In this document: piece by piece, positions 27,841 to 37,525 of the stretch
Position numbering within the stretch: the first letter of the stretch is position 1
Layout of the letters: every line of letters starts with the position of its first letter
Assembly: GCF_009498215.1 (NCBI RefSeq)
Contig: NZ_CP043498.1
Location: 248,001 to 312,000, forward strand
Length of the DNA: 64,000 nt
Source of the DNA: Rhizobium grahamii
GTDB taxonomy: Bacteria; Pseudomonadota; Alphaproteobacteria; Rhizobiales; Rhizobiaceae
Direction of reading: 5' to 3'
Notes under the pieces: model-generated
What the model was told of the DNA's origin: nothing
Seen by the model: only the letters and a program-made list of their open reading frames with translations
Database searches by the model: none
Translations under genes and position numbers: made by a program

Positions 27841-28994
27841 ATGAGCGGCGTCACCAAGGAACAAGTTCTCGAAACGCTGAAAACCGTTCGCGGTCCCGAT
27901 CTCGAGCACAACATCGTTGAGCTCGGCATGGTCTCCGATGTCTTCATCTCCGACGGCAAGGTCTATTTCTCCATCACCGTACCGGCCGATCGCGCCAAGG
28001 AACTCGAGCCTCTTCGCTCGGCCGCCGAGCGTGTCATCAAGGAGATACCCGGCGTCAAGGGCGCGCTGGTTGCCCTGACGGCTGACAAGAAGGCCGGCGC
28101 CGCGCCGCAGCCGCAGCCACAGAGACAGGGCGGCCACGAGCATCATGGTCATTCCCATGCTCACCCTCATCCGCCGCAGCAGCGGTCCGGCAAGCTCGGC
28201 GTCCCGGCATCAACGCGATCATCGCGGTCGCATCGGGCAAGGGCGGCGTCGGCAAGTCGACGACGGCGGTCAATCTGGCGCTCGGTCTAAAGGCAAACGG
28301 CCTGCGGGTCGGCATCCTCGATGCGGATATTTATGGCCCGTCCATGCCGCGACTGCTCAAGATCTCCGGACGCCCGACCCAGATAGACGGTCGCATCATC
28401 AATCCGATGGAGAATTACGGTCTCAAGGTGATGTCGATGGGCTTCCTCGTCGACGAGGAGACCGCGATGATCTGGCGCGGCCCGATGGTGCAATCCGCAC
28501 TGATGCAGATGTTGCGCGAGGTCGCCTGGGGCGAACTCGACGTTCTCGTCGTCGACATGCCTCCGGGCACGGGCGACGCGCAGCTGACGATGGCGCAGCA
28601 GGTGCCGCTCGCCGGCGCCGTCATCGTGTCGACGCCGCAGGATCTTGCCCTCATCGATGCCCGCAAGGGCTTGAACATGTTCAAGAAGGTCGAGGTCCCG
28701 GTGCTCGGCATTGTCGAGAACATGAGCTACTTCATCGCGCCGGATACCGGCACGCGCTACGACATCTTCGGACACGGCGGCGCCCGCAACGAGGCCGAAC
28801 GCATCGGCGTTCCGTTCCTCGGAGAGGTGCCGTTGACGATGAATATCCGCGAGACGTCCGATGCCGGAACGCCGCTCGTCGCCACCGAGCCGGATGGTAT
28901 CGTTGCAAGCATCTACCGGGACATCGCAACCAGGGTCTGGGAGCAGCTGGGCGGCCAGCCTGAGCGCCCTGCACCAGCCATCGTATTCGAATAA
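27841..28994 (+). CDS. mrp: Mrp/ApbC (NBP35-like) iron-sulfur cluster carrier; frame broken near 28206
   Basis: A P-loop ATPase that carries or delivers Fe-S clusters. An N-terminal MIP18/DUF59 domain (about 1-80: LETLKTVRGPDLEHNIVELGMV) and a His-rich linker (HEHHGHSHAHPHP) precede the ATPase domain. After VP at 28206 the frame shifts. Adding one G to GTCCCGG-CATC restores GINAIIAVASGKGGVGKST and the remaining ATPase sequence to 28994 (384 residues). The downstream part keeps DADIYGPS and the VDMPPGTGD motif. CxxC near the C terminus is not seen, as in many alphaproteobacterial members. Very likely a sequencing deletion, not a pseudogene. Confidence 0.93.
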
Positions 28995-29395
28995 GCGCTT
29001 CGCCGCGCCTAGACTCCCAATTGCGGAGGAAATGTGTTCAAAGGGCGCAGTGTACGTAAGATGTCTTGATTCTTTCGCAGCTTTCCTGCATATGGCGCGC
29101 CGTCGCCATGAGGGCGACTTTGCGAATGCTCGATGATGGCCGTCCCGGTTGGGGCTCGGCCAGTGCATGATCGGAGTTGTCTTGGTCGAAGGCTTGGTGA
29201 CTGCGATACGGTTGAGCATAATGCATATCCGGGCCACGGCCCGATGTGCCAGGAGTTACATGAGCTTTCTTCAATCGCTTCCGCAGATACCGATGCCATG
29301 CATCGTTGGCGCTCCCGTATCCGGAGTGCCGTGGAAGGTCATTCGATGATGCACGTGATTCCAGCAGGATTGAACGATTGCCGGAGGTGGTTCCG
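28995..29395. other. 401-base gap upstream of corA without a supported gene
   Basis: Short open frames exist on both strands but none has a plausible ribosome binding site, protein composition or family match. The region may include the corA promoter and a long untranslated leader. No known riboswitch fold was recognised. Confidence 0.5.
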
Positions 29396-30373
29396 GTGAT
29401 CGCGGCCTACTGCTCCAATTGCAAGACGGTTGAACTCGGCGATATCTCGCAGGCGAGCACCCTGCCTGACGACGTCATGTGGATCGATATGATCGAGCCG
29501 ACTCGCGAGGAAGAGCTCTATCTCGAAAAGGCCCTCGGCATCGAAGTGCCGACACGCGACGACATGAAGGATATCGAGCCCTCGGCCCGTCTCTATGTCG
29601 AGAATGATGCCGTGTTCATGACGGCTTCGCTCGTCTGGAAGGCGGAGACGGATGCGCCGACACTGACCGATGTCGCGTTCATTCTGGTTGGCAAGCGCCT
29701 GATCACCATTCGCTACGCCTTGCCGAAATCCTTCGCGCTCTTCATCGCAGCCCTTCACCGCGTGCCGGCCCAGTGCCGAAACGGCGCCGCCCTTCTGTCG
29801 AAGCTCTTCGAGACGATCATCGACCGCACCGCCGAAATTCTCGAGATATCGGTCGCTCGGATCGATATTCTGTCCATGCACGTCTTCGGCGATCGCGCCC
29901 GTAAGGTTCGCCGGCCCTCGAACTATCTCGAGGAAAAGCTGCGCGACATCGCCGGCCATCATCGCCTTGTCAGCAAGGTGCGCGATAGTCTGGCCTCGAT
30001 GTCCCGACTGATGACCTTCTTCTACAACGTTCCAGCCGTGCAGCAGGACCGCGACACCAAGGAACTCTGCAAGACCGTGTCGCGCGACATCCAGTCGCTG
30101 AACGAGCACGCGTCGTTTATCGCGGGCAACATAACGTTCCTGCTCGATGCGTCGCTCGGTCTGATCAACATCGAGCAGAACTCGATCATCAAGATTTTCT
30201 CGATCGCCTCGGTCGTCTTCTTGCCCCCGACGCTGGTCGCCTCCATCTACGGCATGAACTTTGAATTCATGCCGGAACTGCACTTTGCCCACGGGTATCC
30301 GATTTCCCTCGGGCTCATGGTGATGTCCGCCATCATTCCCTTCTTCTTTTTTCGATGGAAAGGCTGGCTCTGA
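29396..30373 (+). CDS. corA: CorA-family magnesium/divalent cation transporter
   Basis: An inner-membrane pentameric channel for Mg2+ or Co2+. 325 residues. A large cytoplasmic N-terminal domain is followed by two C-terminal membrane helices. The selectivity signature YGMNF lies at the end of the first helix, and the protein ends FFFFRWKGWL. I place the start at GTG 29396 (MIAAYCSNC), which has GGAGG about nine bases upstream; frames further upstream look non-coding. It is followed by kup after 18 bases, so two cation transporters are probably cotranscribed. Confidence 0.93.
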   Translation: MIAAYCSNCKTVELGDISQASTLPDDVMWIDMIEPTREEELYLEKALGIEVPTRDDMKDIEPSARLYVENDAVFMTASLVWKAETDAPTLTDVAFILVGKRLITIRYALPKSFALFIAALHRVPAQCRNGAALLSKLFETIIDRTAEILEISVARIDILSMHVFGDRARKVRRPSNYLEEKLRDIAGHHRLVSKVRDSLASMSRLMTFFYNVPAVQQDRDTKELCKTVSRDIQSLNEHASFIAGNITFLLDASLGLINIEQNSIIKIFSIASVVFLPPTLVASIYGMNFEFMPELHFAHGYPISLGLMVMSAIIPFFFFRWKGWL

Positions 30374-30391
30374 AGAGCCTGTTTTCATTTC

Positions 30392-32290
30392 ATGCACGAA
30401 GGTAGCCACACACACGAGCGCTCGATGTCGCCCCGCAAGCTCTTCTATCTTGCGCTGGGTTCCGTCGGCGTTGTCTATGGCGACATCGGCACGAGCCCGC
30501 TTTACGCGTTCCGCGAAGCCCTGAAGCCGGTTGCGGCTGACGGCCTGACGCGCTTTGAAGTCATCAGCCTGATCTCGCTGATGATCTGGGCTCTGACCAT
30601 TATCGTTACCCTCAAATACGTGCTGTTCCTGCTGCGCGCCGACAACGAAGGTGAGGGCGGTACCCTCTCCCTGCTGGCGCTGCTGATGAAGACGGCCAAC
30701 GGACATACCGCGCTTCTGATGCTGCTCGGTCTCGTCGGCGCTGCTCTCTTCCTCGGCGACGCGATGATCACGCCGGCGCTGTCGGTCTTGTCGGCCGTGG
30801 AAGGTCTGAAGCTCGTCGCGCCCAGTTTGACCAGCTACATCGTACCGATCTCTGTCTTCATCCTTGCTTTGCTGTTTGCCGTGCAATCGCGCGGAACCGG
30901 CGCCATGGCCCGCTTTTTCGGGCCAATCACTGCGCTCTGGTTCCTCGTCATGGCGGCCGCCGGCATCTCCCACATTTCCGACGATTTCGGGATCCTGGCG
31001 GCGTTCAACCCGTATTACGCGATCAGCTTTCTGCTGCACGAAGGCTTTTACGGCGTGGTCGTACTCGGCGCGGTCTTCCTGACGGTAACGGGAGCGGAGG
31101 CTCTTTACGCGGATCTCGGCCACTTCGGCCGCCGTCCGATCCAGTGGGCTTGGTTCGCGCTGATCTTCCCGTCGCTGACGCTGAACTATCTGGGCCAAGG
31201 CGCTCTGGTGCTCGGCAATCCGATGGCGATGTCCGATCCGTTCTATCTGATGTTCCCGAAGTGGGCGCTGTTGCCTGTTGTCATCCTTGCCACCGCGGCA
31301 ACGATCATCGCAAGCCAGGCGGTCATAACCGGGGCCTTCTCGCTGGTTCGCCAGGGCATCAACCTCGGTTTCCTGCCGCGGATGGAAGTCCTCTTCACCT
31401 CCGAGACGAATACCGGGCAGATCTTCGTGCCGTCGGTCAACGTCGTCCTGTTCTTCGGCGTCATCTTCCTCGTTCTGAGCTTCAAGACCTCGGATGCGCT
31501 GGCGACCGCCTACGGCATCTCGGTGACAGGCGCGATGGTCGTCACCTCGATCATGGCGTTCGAGTTCGTCCGCGTTCGCTGGAACTGGTCGATCCCGGTG
31601 GCGACGCTCGCGCTCGCTCCGCTGCTCGTTCTCGAGATGATCTTCCTCGGGGCAAACCTGCTGAAGATCCACGACGGCGGTTATATTCCGGTGCTGATCG
31701 CCGCCGCCTTCACGATCATCATGTGGACGTGGCGCCGTGGTAGCGCGCTCCTGATGGAAAAGACCCGTCACACTGATATCCCTATGGCGTCGTTCGTCAG
31801 CTCCATCGAGCGCAAGAGCGACCATTCGCCGGCGCAAGTGCCCGGTACCGCGATCTTCCTGACCAGCGATCCCGAGTCCGCCCCGGCGGCACTGCTTCAC
31901 AATCTGAAGCACAATCACGTTCTGCACGAGAAAAACGTGATCCTGACGATCCGGACGGTCAACAAGCCGCGCGTATCAAGCGCCGATCGTTACAAGGTCG
32001 AGCCGATCTCCGAGCGTTTCTCGCGCGTCGAGTTGCTCTTCGGTTTCATGGAATCGCAGAACGTCTCGCAGGCGCTGGCAACCTTGCGCAAGAGCGGCCT
32101 GAAGTTCGACATCATGTCGACGTCGTTCTATCTCGGACGCCGCAAGCTGGTTCCCGATGCCAAGTCGGGCATGCCTTACTGGCAGGACCGTCTTTATATT
32201 GCGCTCGCCAACGCCGCGGCCAATCCGTCGGACTACTTCCGGCTTCCGGCAAACCGCGTCGTCGAGCTCGGCTCGCACGTCATTATCTGA
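30392..32290 (+). CDS. kup: Kup-family low-affinity potassium uptake protein
   Basis: An inner-membrane K+/H+ symporter of 632 residues. About twelve membrane segments fill the first 450 residues, starting with [17 protein letters not shown], the family signature, and [21 protein letters not shown] cytoplasmic C-terminal domain of about 150 residues follows. Acidic residues in the GDIGTS segment are those implicated in proton coupling. It directly follows corA and ends at a clear terminator. Confidence 0.96.
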   Translation: MHEGSHTHERSMSPRKLFYLALGSVGVVYGDIGTSPLYAFREALKPVAADGLTRFEVISLISLMIWALTIIVTLKYVLFLLRADNEGEGGTLSLLALLMKTANGHTALLMLLGLVGAALFLGDAMITPALSVLSAVEGLKLVAPSLTSYIVPISVFILALLFAVQSRGTGAMARFFGPITALWFLVMAAAGISHISDDFGILAAFNPYYAISFLLHEGFYGVVVLGAVFLTVTGAEALYADLGHFGRRPIQWAWFALIFPSLTLNYLGQGALVLGNPMAMSDPFYLMFPKWALLPVVILATAATIIASQAVITGAFSLVRQGINLGFLPRMEVLFTSETNTGQIFVPSVNVVLFFGVIFLVLSFKTSDALATAYGISVTGAMVVTSIMAFEFVRVRWNWSIPVATLALAPLLVLEMIFLGANLLKIHDGGYIPVLIAAAFTIIMWTWRRGSALLMEKTRHTDIPMASFVSSIERKSDHSPAQVPGTAIFLTSDPESAPAALLHNLKHNHVLHEKNVILTIRTVNKPRVSSADRYKVEPISERFSRVELLFGFMESQNVSQALATLRKSGLKFDIMSTSFYLGRRKLVPDAKSGMPYWQDRLYIALANAAANPSDYFRLPANRVVELGSHVII

Positions 32291-32311
32291 TCGAGCGCCA
32301 CGCTCATCCCG

Positions 32312-32338
32312 AAAGCCCGGCCCACTGCCGGGCTTTTT
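32312..32338 (+). terminator. Rho-independent terminator after kup
   Basis: AAAGCCCGGC, loop CCACT, GCCGGGCTTTTT: a 10-bp GC-rich stem with T-run, 22 bases after the kup stop. Confidence 0.92.
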
Positions 32339-32452
32339 GCATTTTCAAAGATGCTAATCTTTTCGCCGGCTCGCACCCGCTATTAACCAAGCATCAAGGT
32401 TAATAAGACATTTTCATCGGCATGTTCATGCGTTCCATGCCGGAGTTCCGCG

Positions 32453-33628
32453 TTGCGTCGAAATATCCATTCCCGTAGCAAACTGCGCCTTCTGCTTCAA
32501 AACTGGAGCTCTCCCGCATTCTTCGGTGTCTGCGGATGGCTGGCCTTCCCAAGCGTCGCCTCTCATGCCGATCTCGCCGCGCTGCTTGCCGGCCTCGATC
32601 AAAGCCGCGAGAACTGGCGCATGGTGATGACCAACTCCCCGGCGGGATCCATTCATCAGGCCGAGCTTGCCTTCTCCGATCCCATCGTAACAGGCACGAT
32701 CGCCGCGGGCGCCGGAATGGTCTTGCCCGATGGGCGCAAGGTGGCCTTCGTCACCAAGAACAAGGGCCACGAGGACACAACGGACGAGGATCGCGTCAAC
32801 CGGCAGGGCAAGAAGGGCCGGGTGGTCGCAGTCGAACAGGTGCAGCCGCCCAAGGATTTCTCCGCCGGCTCCATTCTCCAGCGCACTCGTCTGTTGCAGC
32901 CGAACTTCGATATCAAGGACAAGTCGGTTTTCGTGAAGCCCAAGATCAAGGGCAAGGAGATCGAAATCGCGACCAGCTTCTACACAAAGCAGGCGCCGAA
33001 GCCGGACCGCGGCATGTCGCCACTGCTCGCGGGTCTCGTGACAAGCGACAAGGCGGACGTGCTTGCGACCGCCTATGCGCCGGCCGGCCCGGATTATTCC
33101 CGACAGTCTCCGTTCGATTCGATCCTGACGGAAAAGTCCGGCGACGGTCGCTTCGTGCCGCAGATCGGTCCGCGCGATCACGCATGGGCAGCAAGTGTAT
33201 TGGCGCCGTCCGTCTTCTCGGCTGCCGAACAGCAGTGCCTTGCCTCCGGCATCTACTTCGAAGCCCGTGGCGAGACAGTGAAGGGTCAGGCCGCCGTCGC
33301 CCAGGTCATCCTGAACCGGGTTCGCAATCCGGCCTACCCGAAAACGATCTGTGGTGTCGTCTATCAGAACGAGGACTGGCGCAATCGCTGCCAGTTCTCC
33401 TTCGCCTGCGACAACATCAAGGATCGGGTGAACTCGCAGTATCACTGGAGAATCGCCCGCGAGGTCGCGATGGCCGTTACCGCCGGCAAGATCTGGTTGC
33501 CGCAGGTCGGCTCCGCCACGCACTACCATGCCGTCTATGTTCGCCCGAAATGGGCAAAGACGATGGAGAAGGTCGGTCGTATCGGGCTCCACATCTTCTA
33601 CCGCACCTACGGCGGCGGCTGGAGCTGA
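32453..33628 (+). CDS. Cell wall hydrolase (SleB/Hydrolase_2 family), exported
   Basis: 391 residues. The basic N terminus and hydrophobic stretch (FFGVCGWLAFP, ending SHA) suggest export. A long low-homology middle (about 50-250) precedes the C-terminal Hydrolase_2 domain (about 265-390). That domain has the family motif SGIYFEARGE with the likely catalytic Glu, QVILNRVRNPAYPKTICGVVYQ and CQFSFACD. It probably cleaves peptidoglycan. The start is taken as TTG 32453, because no in-frame ATG exists and GGAG lies seven bases upstream. A start error from a base deletion cannot be excluded. Confidence 0.87.
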   Translation: MRRNIHSRSKLRLLLQNWSSPAFFGVCGWLAFPSVASHADLAALLAGLDQSRENWRMVMTNSPAGSIHQAELAFSDPIVTGTIAAGAGMVLPDGRKVAFVTKNKGHEDTTDEDRVNRQGKKGRVVAVEQVQPPKDFSAGSILQRTRLLQPNFDIKDKSVFVKPKIKGKEIEIATSFYTKQAPKPDRGMSPLLAGLVTSDKADVLATAYAPAGPDYSRQSPFDSILTEKSGDGRFVPQIGPRDHAWAASVLAPSVFSAAEQQCLASGIYFEARGETVKGQAAVAQVILNRVRNPAYPKTICGVVYQNEDWRNRCQFSFACDNIKDRVNSQYHWRIAREVAMAVTAGKIWLPQVGSATHYHAVYVRPKWAKTMEKVGRIGLHIFYRTYGGGWS

Positions 33629-33773
33629 TAAGGGCTACAACACCAGATTCTCTGGCTTCCCGGCGCCGGTAAAAGCGGATTCTTTGCCTCGATTTTCAGG
33701 CAAGCCGTTTCTCGCGGCCTAAGCATATGTTTTTGCGCCATAATTTTATGGCTGGACATCGACTGCCTACGCC

Positions 33774-33802
33774 TTGACTATGCTTTTTGCTAAAACTATG
33801 TT
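33774..33802 (+). promoter_or_regulatory. Sigma70-type promoter of the F0 ATP synthase operon
   Basis: TTGACT (33774-33779), 17 bases, TATGTT (33797-33802): a good vegetative promoter about 105 bases before atpI, in the otherwise empty 278-base gap after the hydrolase gene. Confidence 0.6.
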
Positions 33803-33906
33803 GCGCGCGACTTCAAAACGGGCCGGAAGGTTCTCGAACCTTGGGGTCGTTGTCCTGAAAACCGGGGTAGCGGGATCGCGGACAATGACTGGCGGAGGAG
33901 AGCACC

Positions 33907-34251
33907 ATGACGGATGACCGAGAGGAAGGTCTGGAAAAGCGCCGGGCGCAACTGGGGGCGGAGCTCGCAACCAAGCGCGTTGAAGCGGGGAAGGAAGAGG
34001 CTATCGAAGCCAGCGCCGAGGCGAGCCGTAAAGGCTATGCCCAGGCGATGAAGCTTTCGAGCGAATTCATCTCCGCGATCGTTGTCGGTGCCGTTCTCGG
34101 CTATCTCTTGGACCGTTTTGTCGGCACGGCGCCTTGGGGGTTGATTGTTCTTCTTCTTCTCGGATTCTGTGCCGGTGTACTGAACGTTTTGCGCGCTGCG
34201 GGTAAGGTTGCAAAGCCTGAGACCAATTTGCGCGATGACAACCGGAAATAG
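33907..34251 (+). CDS. atpI: ATP synthase protein I
   Basis: 114 residues. A charged N-terminal half (coiled-coil-like, rich in Glu, Lys and Arg) and two C-terminal membrane helices (ISAIVVGAVLGYLLDRF and GLIVLLLLGFCAGVLNVL). AtpI-type proteins help assemble the c-ring or handle Mg2+; they are not part of the final enzyme. GGCGGAGGAG precedes the ATG. First gene of the operon, 73 bases before atpB. Confidence 0.92.
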   Translation: MTDDREEGLEKRRAQLGAELATKRVEAGKEEAIEASAEASRKGYAQAMKLSSEFISAIVVGAVLGYLLDRFVGTAPWGLIVLLLLGFCAGVLNVLRAAGKVAKPETNLRDDNRK

Positions 34252-34324
34252 GGCAGGGCGCTCCGGCGTTCGATCCAGTGCAATAATCCCGTCTCGCGCG
34301 GGCTAAAGATAGAGAGAACAAGCG

Positions 34325-35077
34325 GTGTCTAACGATCCGACCCATCAGTTCCTGATCCAGAAGATTGTGCCGATCGAAGTCGGTGGAATTGATTTCTCGT
34401 TTACGAACGCTTCGCTCTTTATGATGGCTTCCGCAGCCGTTGCTGCTGGCTTCCTTTATTTCTCGACGTCGAATCGGGCGATCGTTCCTGGCCGTTCGCA
34501 GTCGGTTGCCGAGATGTCCTACGAGTTCATCGCCAACATGCTGAAGGAAGGCGCCGGATCCAAGGGGATGAAGTTCTTCCCGCTGGTCTTCTCTCTCTTC
34601 ATGTTCGTGCTGACCGCAAACCTGCTCGGCATGTTCCCGTACTTCTTCACGGTTACCAGCCAGATCATCGTCACCTTCGCGCTGGCGCTGCTCGTGATCG
34701 GCACGGTTCTCGTCTACGGCTTCTATAAGCACGGCTTCCATTTCCTGAATGTTTTTGTCCCGCAGGGCGTTCCTGGCATTCTTCTGCCGCTCGTCGTGAC
34801 GATCGAAATCATCTCTTTCCTGTCCCGTCCGATTTCGCTCTCGGTTCGTCTTTTCGCCAACATGCTGGCTGGTCACATCACCCTGAAAGTGTTCGCAGGC
34901 TTCGTTGCCTCGCTTGGAGCACTGGGTGCGGTCGGCATCGGTGGCGCAATCCTTCCCCTCCTCATGACCGTCGCCCTGACTGGTCTCGAGTTCCTCGTCG
35001 CCTTCCTCCAGGCTTACGTCTTTGCGGTGCTGACTTGCATGTACCTCAATGACGCGATCCACCCGGGTGGCCACTAA
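34325..35077 (+). CDS. atpB: F0F1 ATP synthase subunit a
   Basis: Membrane stator subunit that forms the two proton half-channels against the c-ring. 250 residues with five to six helices. The essential Arg lies in [14 protein letters not shown] near residue 180. The start codon is GTG at 34325 (MSNDPTHQF). Operon order atpI-atpB-atpE-atpF'-atpF is the normal separate F0 operon of alphaproteobacteria; the F1 genes are not in the window. Confidence 0.97.
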   Translation: MSNDPTHQFLIQKIVPIEVGGIDFSFTNASLFMMASAAVAAGFLYFSTSNRAIVPGRSQSVAEMSYEFIANMLKEGAGSKGMKFFPLVFSLFMFVLTANLLGMFPYFFTVTSQIIVTFALALLVIGTVLVYGFYKHGFHFLNVFVPQGVPGILLPLVVTIEIISFLSRPISLSVRLFANMLAGHITLKVFAGFVASLGALGAVGIGGAILPLLMTVALTGLEFLVAFLQAYVFAVLTCMYLNDAIHPGGH

Positions 35078-35147
35078 GGGATACCGACGTTGACGTCCAA
35101 GGGCGTCAGTCAATTCGCCGCAACACACCATTTCAAAGGAGTTCAAC

Positions 35148-35375
35148 ATGGACGCGGAAGCAGCAAAATTCATCGGTGCAGGCCTCGCTTGCTTTGGTAT
35201 GGCCGGTACGGCTCTCGGCCTCGGCAACATCTTCGGCAGCTACCTGTCGGGCGCCCTGCGCAACCCGTCTGCCGCTGACAGCCAGTTCGGCCGTCTGGTA
35301 TTCGGCTTCGCCGTTACGGAAGCTCTGGGCATCTTCTCGCTGCTCGTCGCTCTCCTCCTGCTCTTCGCCGTTTAA
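35148..35375 (+). CDS. atpE: F0F1 ATP synthase subunit c
   Basis: A 75-residue two-helix proteolipid that forms the rotating ring. The conserved proton-carrying carboxylate is the Glu in [10 protein letters not shown] in the second helix, and the polar loop contains GALRNPSA. A strong ribosome binding site (AAAGGAG) precedes the ATG. It is followed by a stable intercistronic hairpin that could raise its output relative to its neighbours. Confidence 0.97.
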   Translation: MDAEAAKFIGAGLACFGMAGTALGLGNIFGSYLSGALRNPSAADSQFGRLVFGFAVTEALGIFSLLVALLLLFAV

Positions 35376-35390
35376 TTTCGGCGCACTGAA

Positions 35391-35423
35391 GGATCACGGC
35401 CTGCAGACCGCAAGCCGTGATCC
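35391..35423 (+). promoter_or_regulatory. Intercistronic hairpin between atpE and atpF'
   Basis: GGATCACGGC (35391-35400), a 13-base loop, GCCGTGATCC (35414-35423): a perfect 10-bp stem only 15 bases after the atpE stop, with TTTG behind it. It may protect the 3' end of an atpE-containing message or partly terminate it, which would favour the many-copy c subunit. Inference from position and strength. Confidence 0.65.
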
Positions 35424-35453
35424 TTTGCATTTGCAGTACACCTGGAGGTGAGC

Positions 35454-36092
35454 ATGTTTTTTGTGACCCCGGCTTACGCTGAAGAAGCCCCGGCGGGAAC
35501 CGCAGAAACTGGTACAGCTACCGGTGCAGACGCGCATGCCGCCCCGGCAGCAGGCGAAGTCCACACCGAGACCGGCGTACCGGCCGAGCATCACGGTGGC
35601 GGCGTTTTCCCGCCTTTCGATTCGACGACCTACGCCTCGCAGCTCCTGTGGCTGGCGATCACGTTCGTTGTCTTCTTCGTGCTCATGCAAAAGGTTATTA
35701 CGCCGCGTATCGGCGGGATCCTCGAGCAGCGCCACAATCGCATTTCGCAGGATCTCGACGAAGCAGGCCGCCTGAAGGCGGAAGCTGACGCCGACGTCGC
35801 TGCCTACGAGGCCGACCTGGCTGCCGCGCGCACCAAGGCCAACTCGATCGGCACCGCCGCTCGCGAAGCCGCCAAGCTCAAGGCCGAAGCGGATCGCAAG
35901 ACGGTTGAAGCCAGCCTCGGCGAGAAGCTGAAGGCAGCCGAAGGCCGCATCGCTGATATCAAGGCAAAGGCTTTTGCCGATGTCGGTTCGATTGCCGAAG
36001 AAACCGCAACCGCTGTCGTGGAACAGCTGATCGGTACAGCAGCCAAGGCAGATGTTGCCGCTGCCGTCGCCGACCTCAAGAAGGGGGCTTGA
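35454..36092 (+). CDS. atpG: F0F1 ATP synthase subunit b' (second b-type subunit)
   Basis: Half of the heterodimeric peripheral stalk (b/b') found in alphaproteobacteria and photosynthetic organisms; called atpG or atpF' in rhizobia. 212 residues. An Ala/Glu/His-rich N terminus precedes a single membrane helix ([19 protein letters not shown]) and a long Ala/Lys/Glu coiled coil. I choose ATG 35454 because GGAGG lies five bases upstream; a GTG at 35448 overlaps it. The stop is two bases before the atpF ATG. Confidence 0.95.
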   Translation: MFFVTPAYAEEAPAGTAETGTATGADAHAAPAAGEVHTETGVPAEHHGGGVFPPFDSTTYASQLLWLAITFVVFFVLMQKVITPRIGGILEQRHNRISQDLDEAGRLKAEADADVAAYEADLAAARTKANSIGTAAREAAKLKAEADRKTVEASLGEKLKAAEGRIADIKAKAFADVGSIAEETATAVVEQLIGTAAKADVAAAVADLKKGA

Positions 36093-36094
36093 TC

Positions 36095-36580
36095 ATGGCA
36101 CTTGACGCAACATTCTTTGCGATGATCGGCCTGTTCCTCTTCCTGGGACTGGTTGTCTACCTCAAGGTTCCCGGGATGATGGCGAAGTCGCTCGACGACC
36201 GCGCCGATCAGATCCGCAACGAGCTGGCGGAAGCCAAGCGTCTGCGCGAAGAGGCCCAGCATTTGCTGGCCGAATACCAGCGCAAGCGCAAGGAAGCGGA
36301 AGCCGAAGCTGCACACATCGTTGCTGCAGCCGAGCGCGAAGCTGAAATGCTGACCGCGGAAGCCAAGAAGAAAACGGAAGAGTTCGTTGCAAACCGCACG
36401 CTCGTTTCCGAACAGAAGATCAAGCAGGCAGAAGCCGATGCGATGAAGGCGGTTCGTTCCGCTGCCGTCGATCTGGCAATCGCAGCTGCTGAATCGGTTC
36501 TGGCAAAGAAGGCCGATACCAAGGTCCAGTCGACGCTCTTCAGCGACGCCGTCGGCCAGGTAAAGACCCGCCTGAACTGA
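36095..36580 (+). CDS. atpF: F0F1 ATP synthase subunit b
   Basis: Peripheral stalk subunit, 161 residues. The N-terminal helix (FFAMIGLFLFLGLVVYLKV) anchors it in the membrane; the rest is a charged coiled coil that pairs with b' and holds F1. ATG 36095 follows AAGGGGG inside the end of the preceding gene, so the two are translationally close. Last gene of the operon, with a terminator directly after it. Confidence 0.96.
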   Translation: MALDATFFAMIGLFLFLGLVVYLKVPGMMAKSLDDRADQIRNELAEAKRLREEAQHLLAEYQRKRKEAEAEAAHIVAAAEREAEMLTAEAKKKTEEFVANRTLVSEQKIKQAEADAMKAVRSAAVDLAIAAAESVLAKKADTKVQSTLFSDAVGQVKTRLN

Positions 36581-36603
36581 GATCCGGTCTCCGGTCTTTG
36601 AAG

Positions 36604-36628
36604 AGCCCCGCCAATGCGGGGCTTTTTT
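36604..36628 (+). terminator. Rho-independent terminator of the F0 operon
   Basis: AGCCCCGC, loop CAAT, GCGGGGCT followed by six T: classic terminator, 24 bases after the atpF stop. Confidence 0.93.
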
Positions 36629-36712
36629 CGTTTGTGCTAGGAGTTGAGCTAAGGCATCCGCCCGGAAATCGGAACAGATTTTCGGAAAGGCTGTCACGTA
36701 TGTTCAGGAAGA

Positions 36713-36754
36713 TAGAGCATCCTTTGTGCGTCCTTAGGGACGCACAGCGCTCTA
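36713..36754. repeat. Short palindromic repeat with TAGAGC/GCTCTA ends
   Basis: TAGAGC (36713-36718) and GCTCTA (36749-36754) flank a TGTGCGTCC/GGGACGCACA hairpin. The right end supplies the TAG stop of rnhB on the minus strand. The terminal hexamers match those of the 273-bp element behind lpxK. A similar sequence is, from memory, common between rhizobial genes; copy number was not checked. Confidence 0.75.
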
Positions 36755-37419
36755 GCCTTCAGAGATCTCGTCTCGTCTTAGCGGCCGGAAACTCATCCGG
36801 TGGAGGGAGCAGGGGCCATGCTGGTCGATCCCGGCGCGATGCTGCGCGGTGCCGTATCCGGCATGCGACGCAAAGCCGTAAGCCGGGAAGACGATATCGG
36901 CGCGCGTCATCATGCGATCGCGCGTCACCTTGGCGATGATAGACGCGGCCGCGATCGACACGGAGCGCGCATCACCCTTCACCACCGCCTGCCCGGGCAA
37001 TCAAGGCCGGGCGGCACGTCAAGGCCATCGGTCAGTACGTAGCTTGCAGGGATCGCGAGGCCGCAGACGGCGCGGCGCATGGCGTCGAGGCTTGCCTTGC
37101 GAATATCGGTTTCATCGATCCGCCTGGAGCTCGAAGAGGCGATGGAGACGGTCGCCGTCGCCAATATCTGTTCGAACAGTTCCTCGCGGCGCTGCGCGGA
37201 CAGCTGCTTGGAATCGTTCAGGCCTTCAGGGATGCGTTTCGGATCGAGGATGACTGCGGCTGCGACCACCGGGCCTGCCAGCGGTCCCCGTCCTGCCTCG
37301 TCGGCGCCGGCTACGGGCCAATGCCCGGCCTTGCGCGCTTTAAGCTCGAGCCGAAAATCCGGAACGAGGGGGAGGTCTTCGAAAAGCATAGGAGAATCGG
37401 GTGGCGTGCGACGTTTCAT
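36752..37419 (-). CDS. rnhB: Ribonuclease HII; frame broken near 36992-36997
   Basis: Cleaves the RNA strand of RNA-DNA hybrids and removes single ribonucleotides from DNA. The catalytic start [13 protein letters not shown] is present near residue 40, followed by [13 protein letters not shown]. At the CCCGGG tract (36992-36997) the frame breaks. One extra base gives [11 protein letters not shown] and then [19 protein letters not shown], the family's conserved C-terminal half, ending at 36752 with 222 residues in total. Probably a sequencing deletion. The TAG stop lies in the adjacent palindromic repeat. Transcribed towards atpF. Confidence 0.92.
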
Positions 37420-37525
37420 GCGGCAGAACTTCGCACGCCAACCCGATTTCCTGCAAGTCCCCGGATCAGGGCGGCGGGCCGGGGACCTGGAGGCAGACGG
37501 TCAGGGGAGCCCGTCTGCAAGCTTG

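Noticed and set aside
27506..27844. Plus-strand frame of 112 codons before mrp
   Set aside because: It overlaps the mrp start and a strong hairpin, has no ribosome binding site and no recognisable sequence.
29339..31927. 862-codon open frame antisense to corA and kup
   Set aside because: Mirror of two well-supported membrane protein genes; its product is His/Arg/Gln-rich and unlike any protein.
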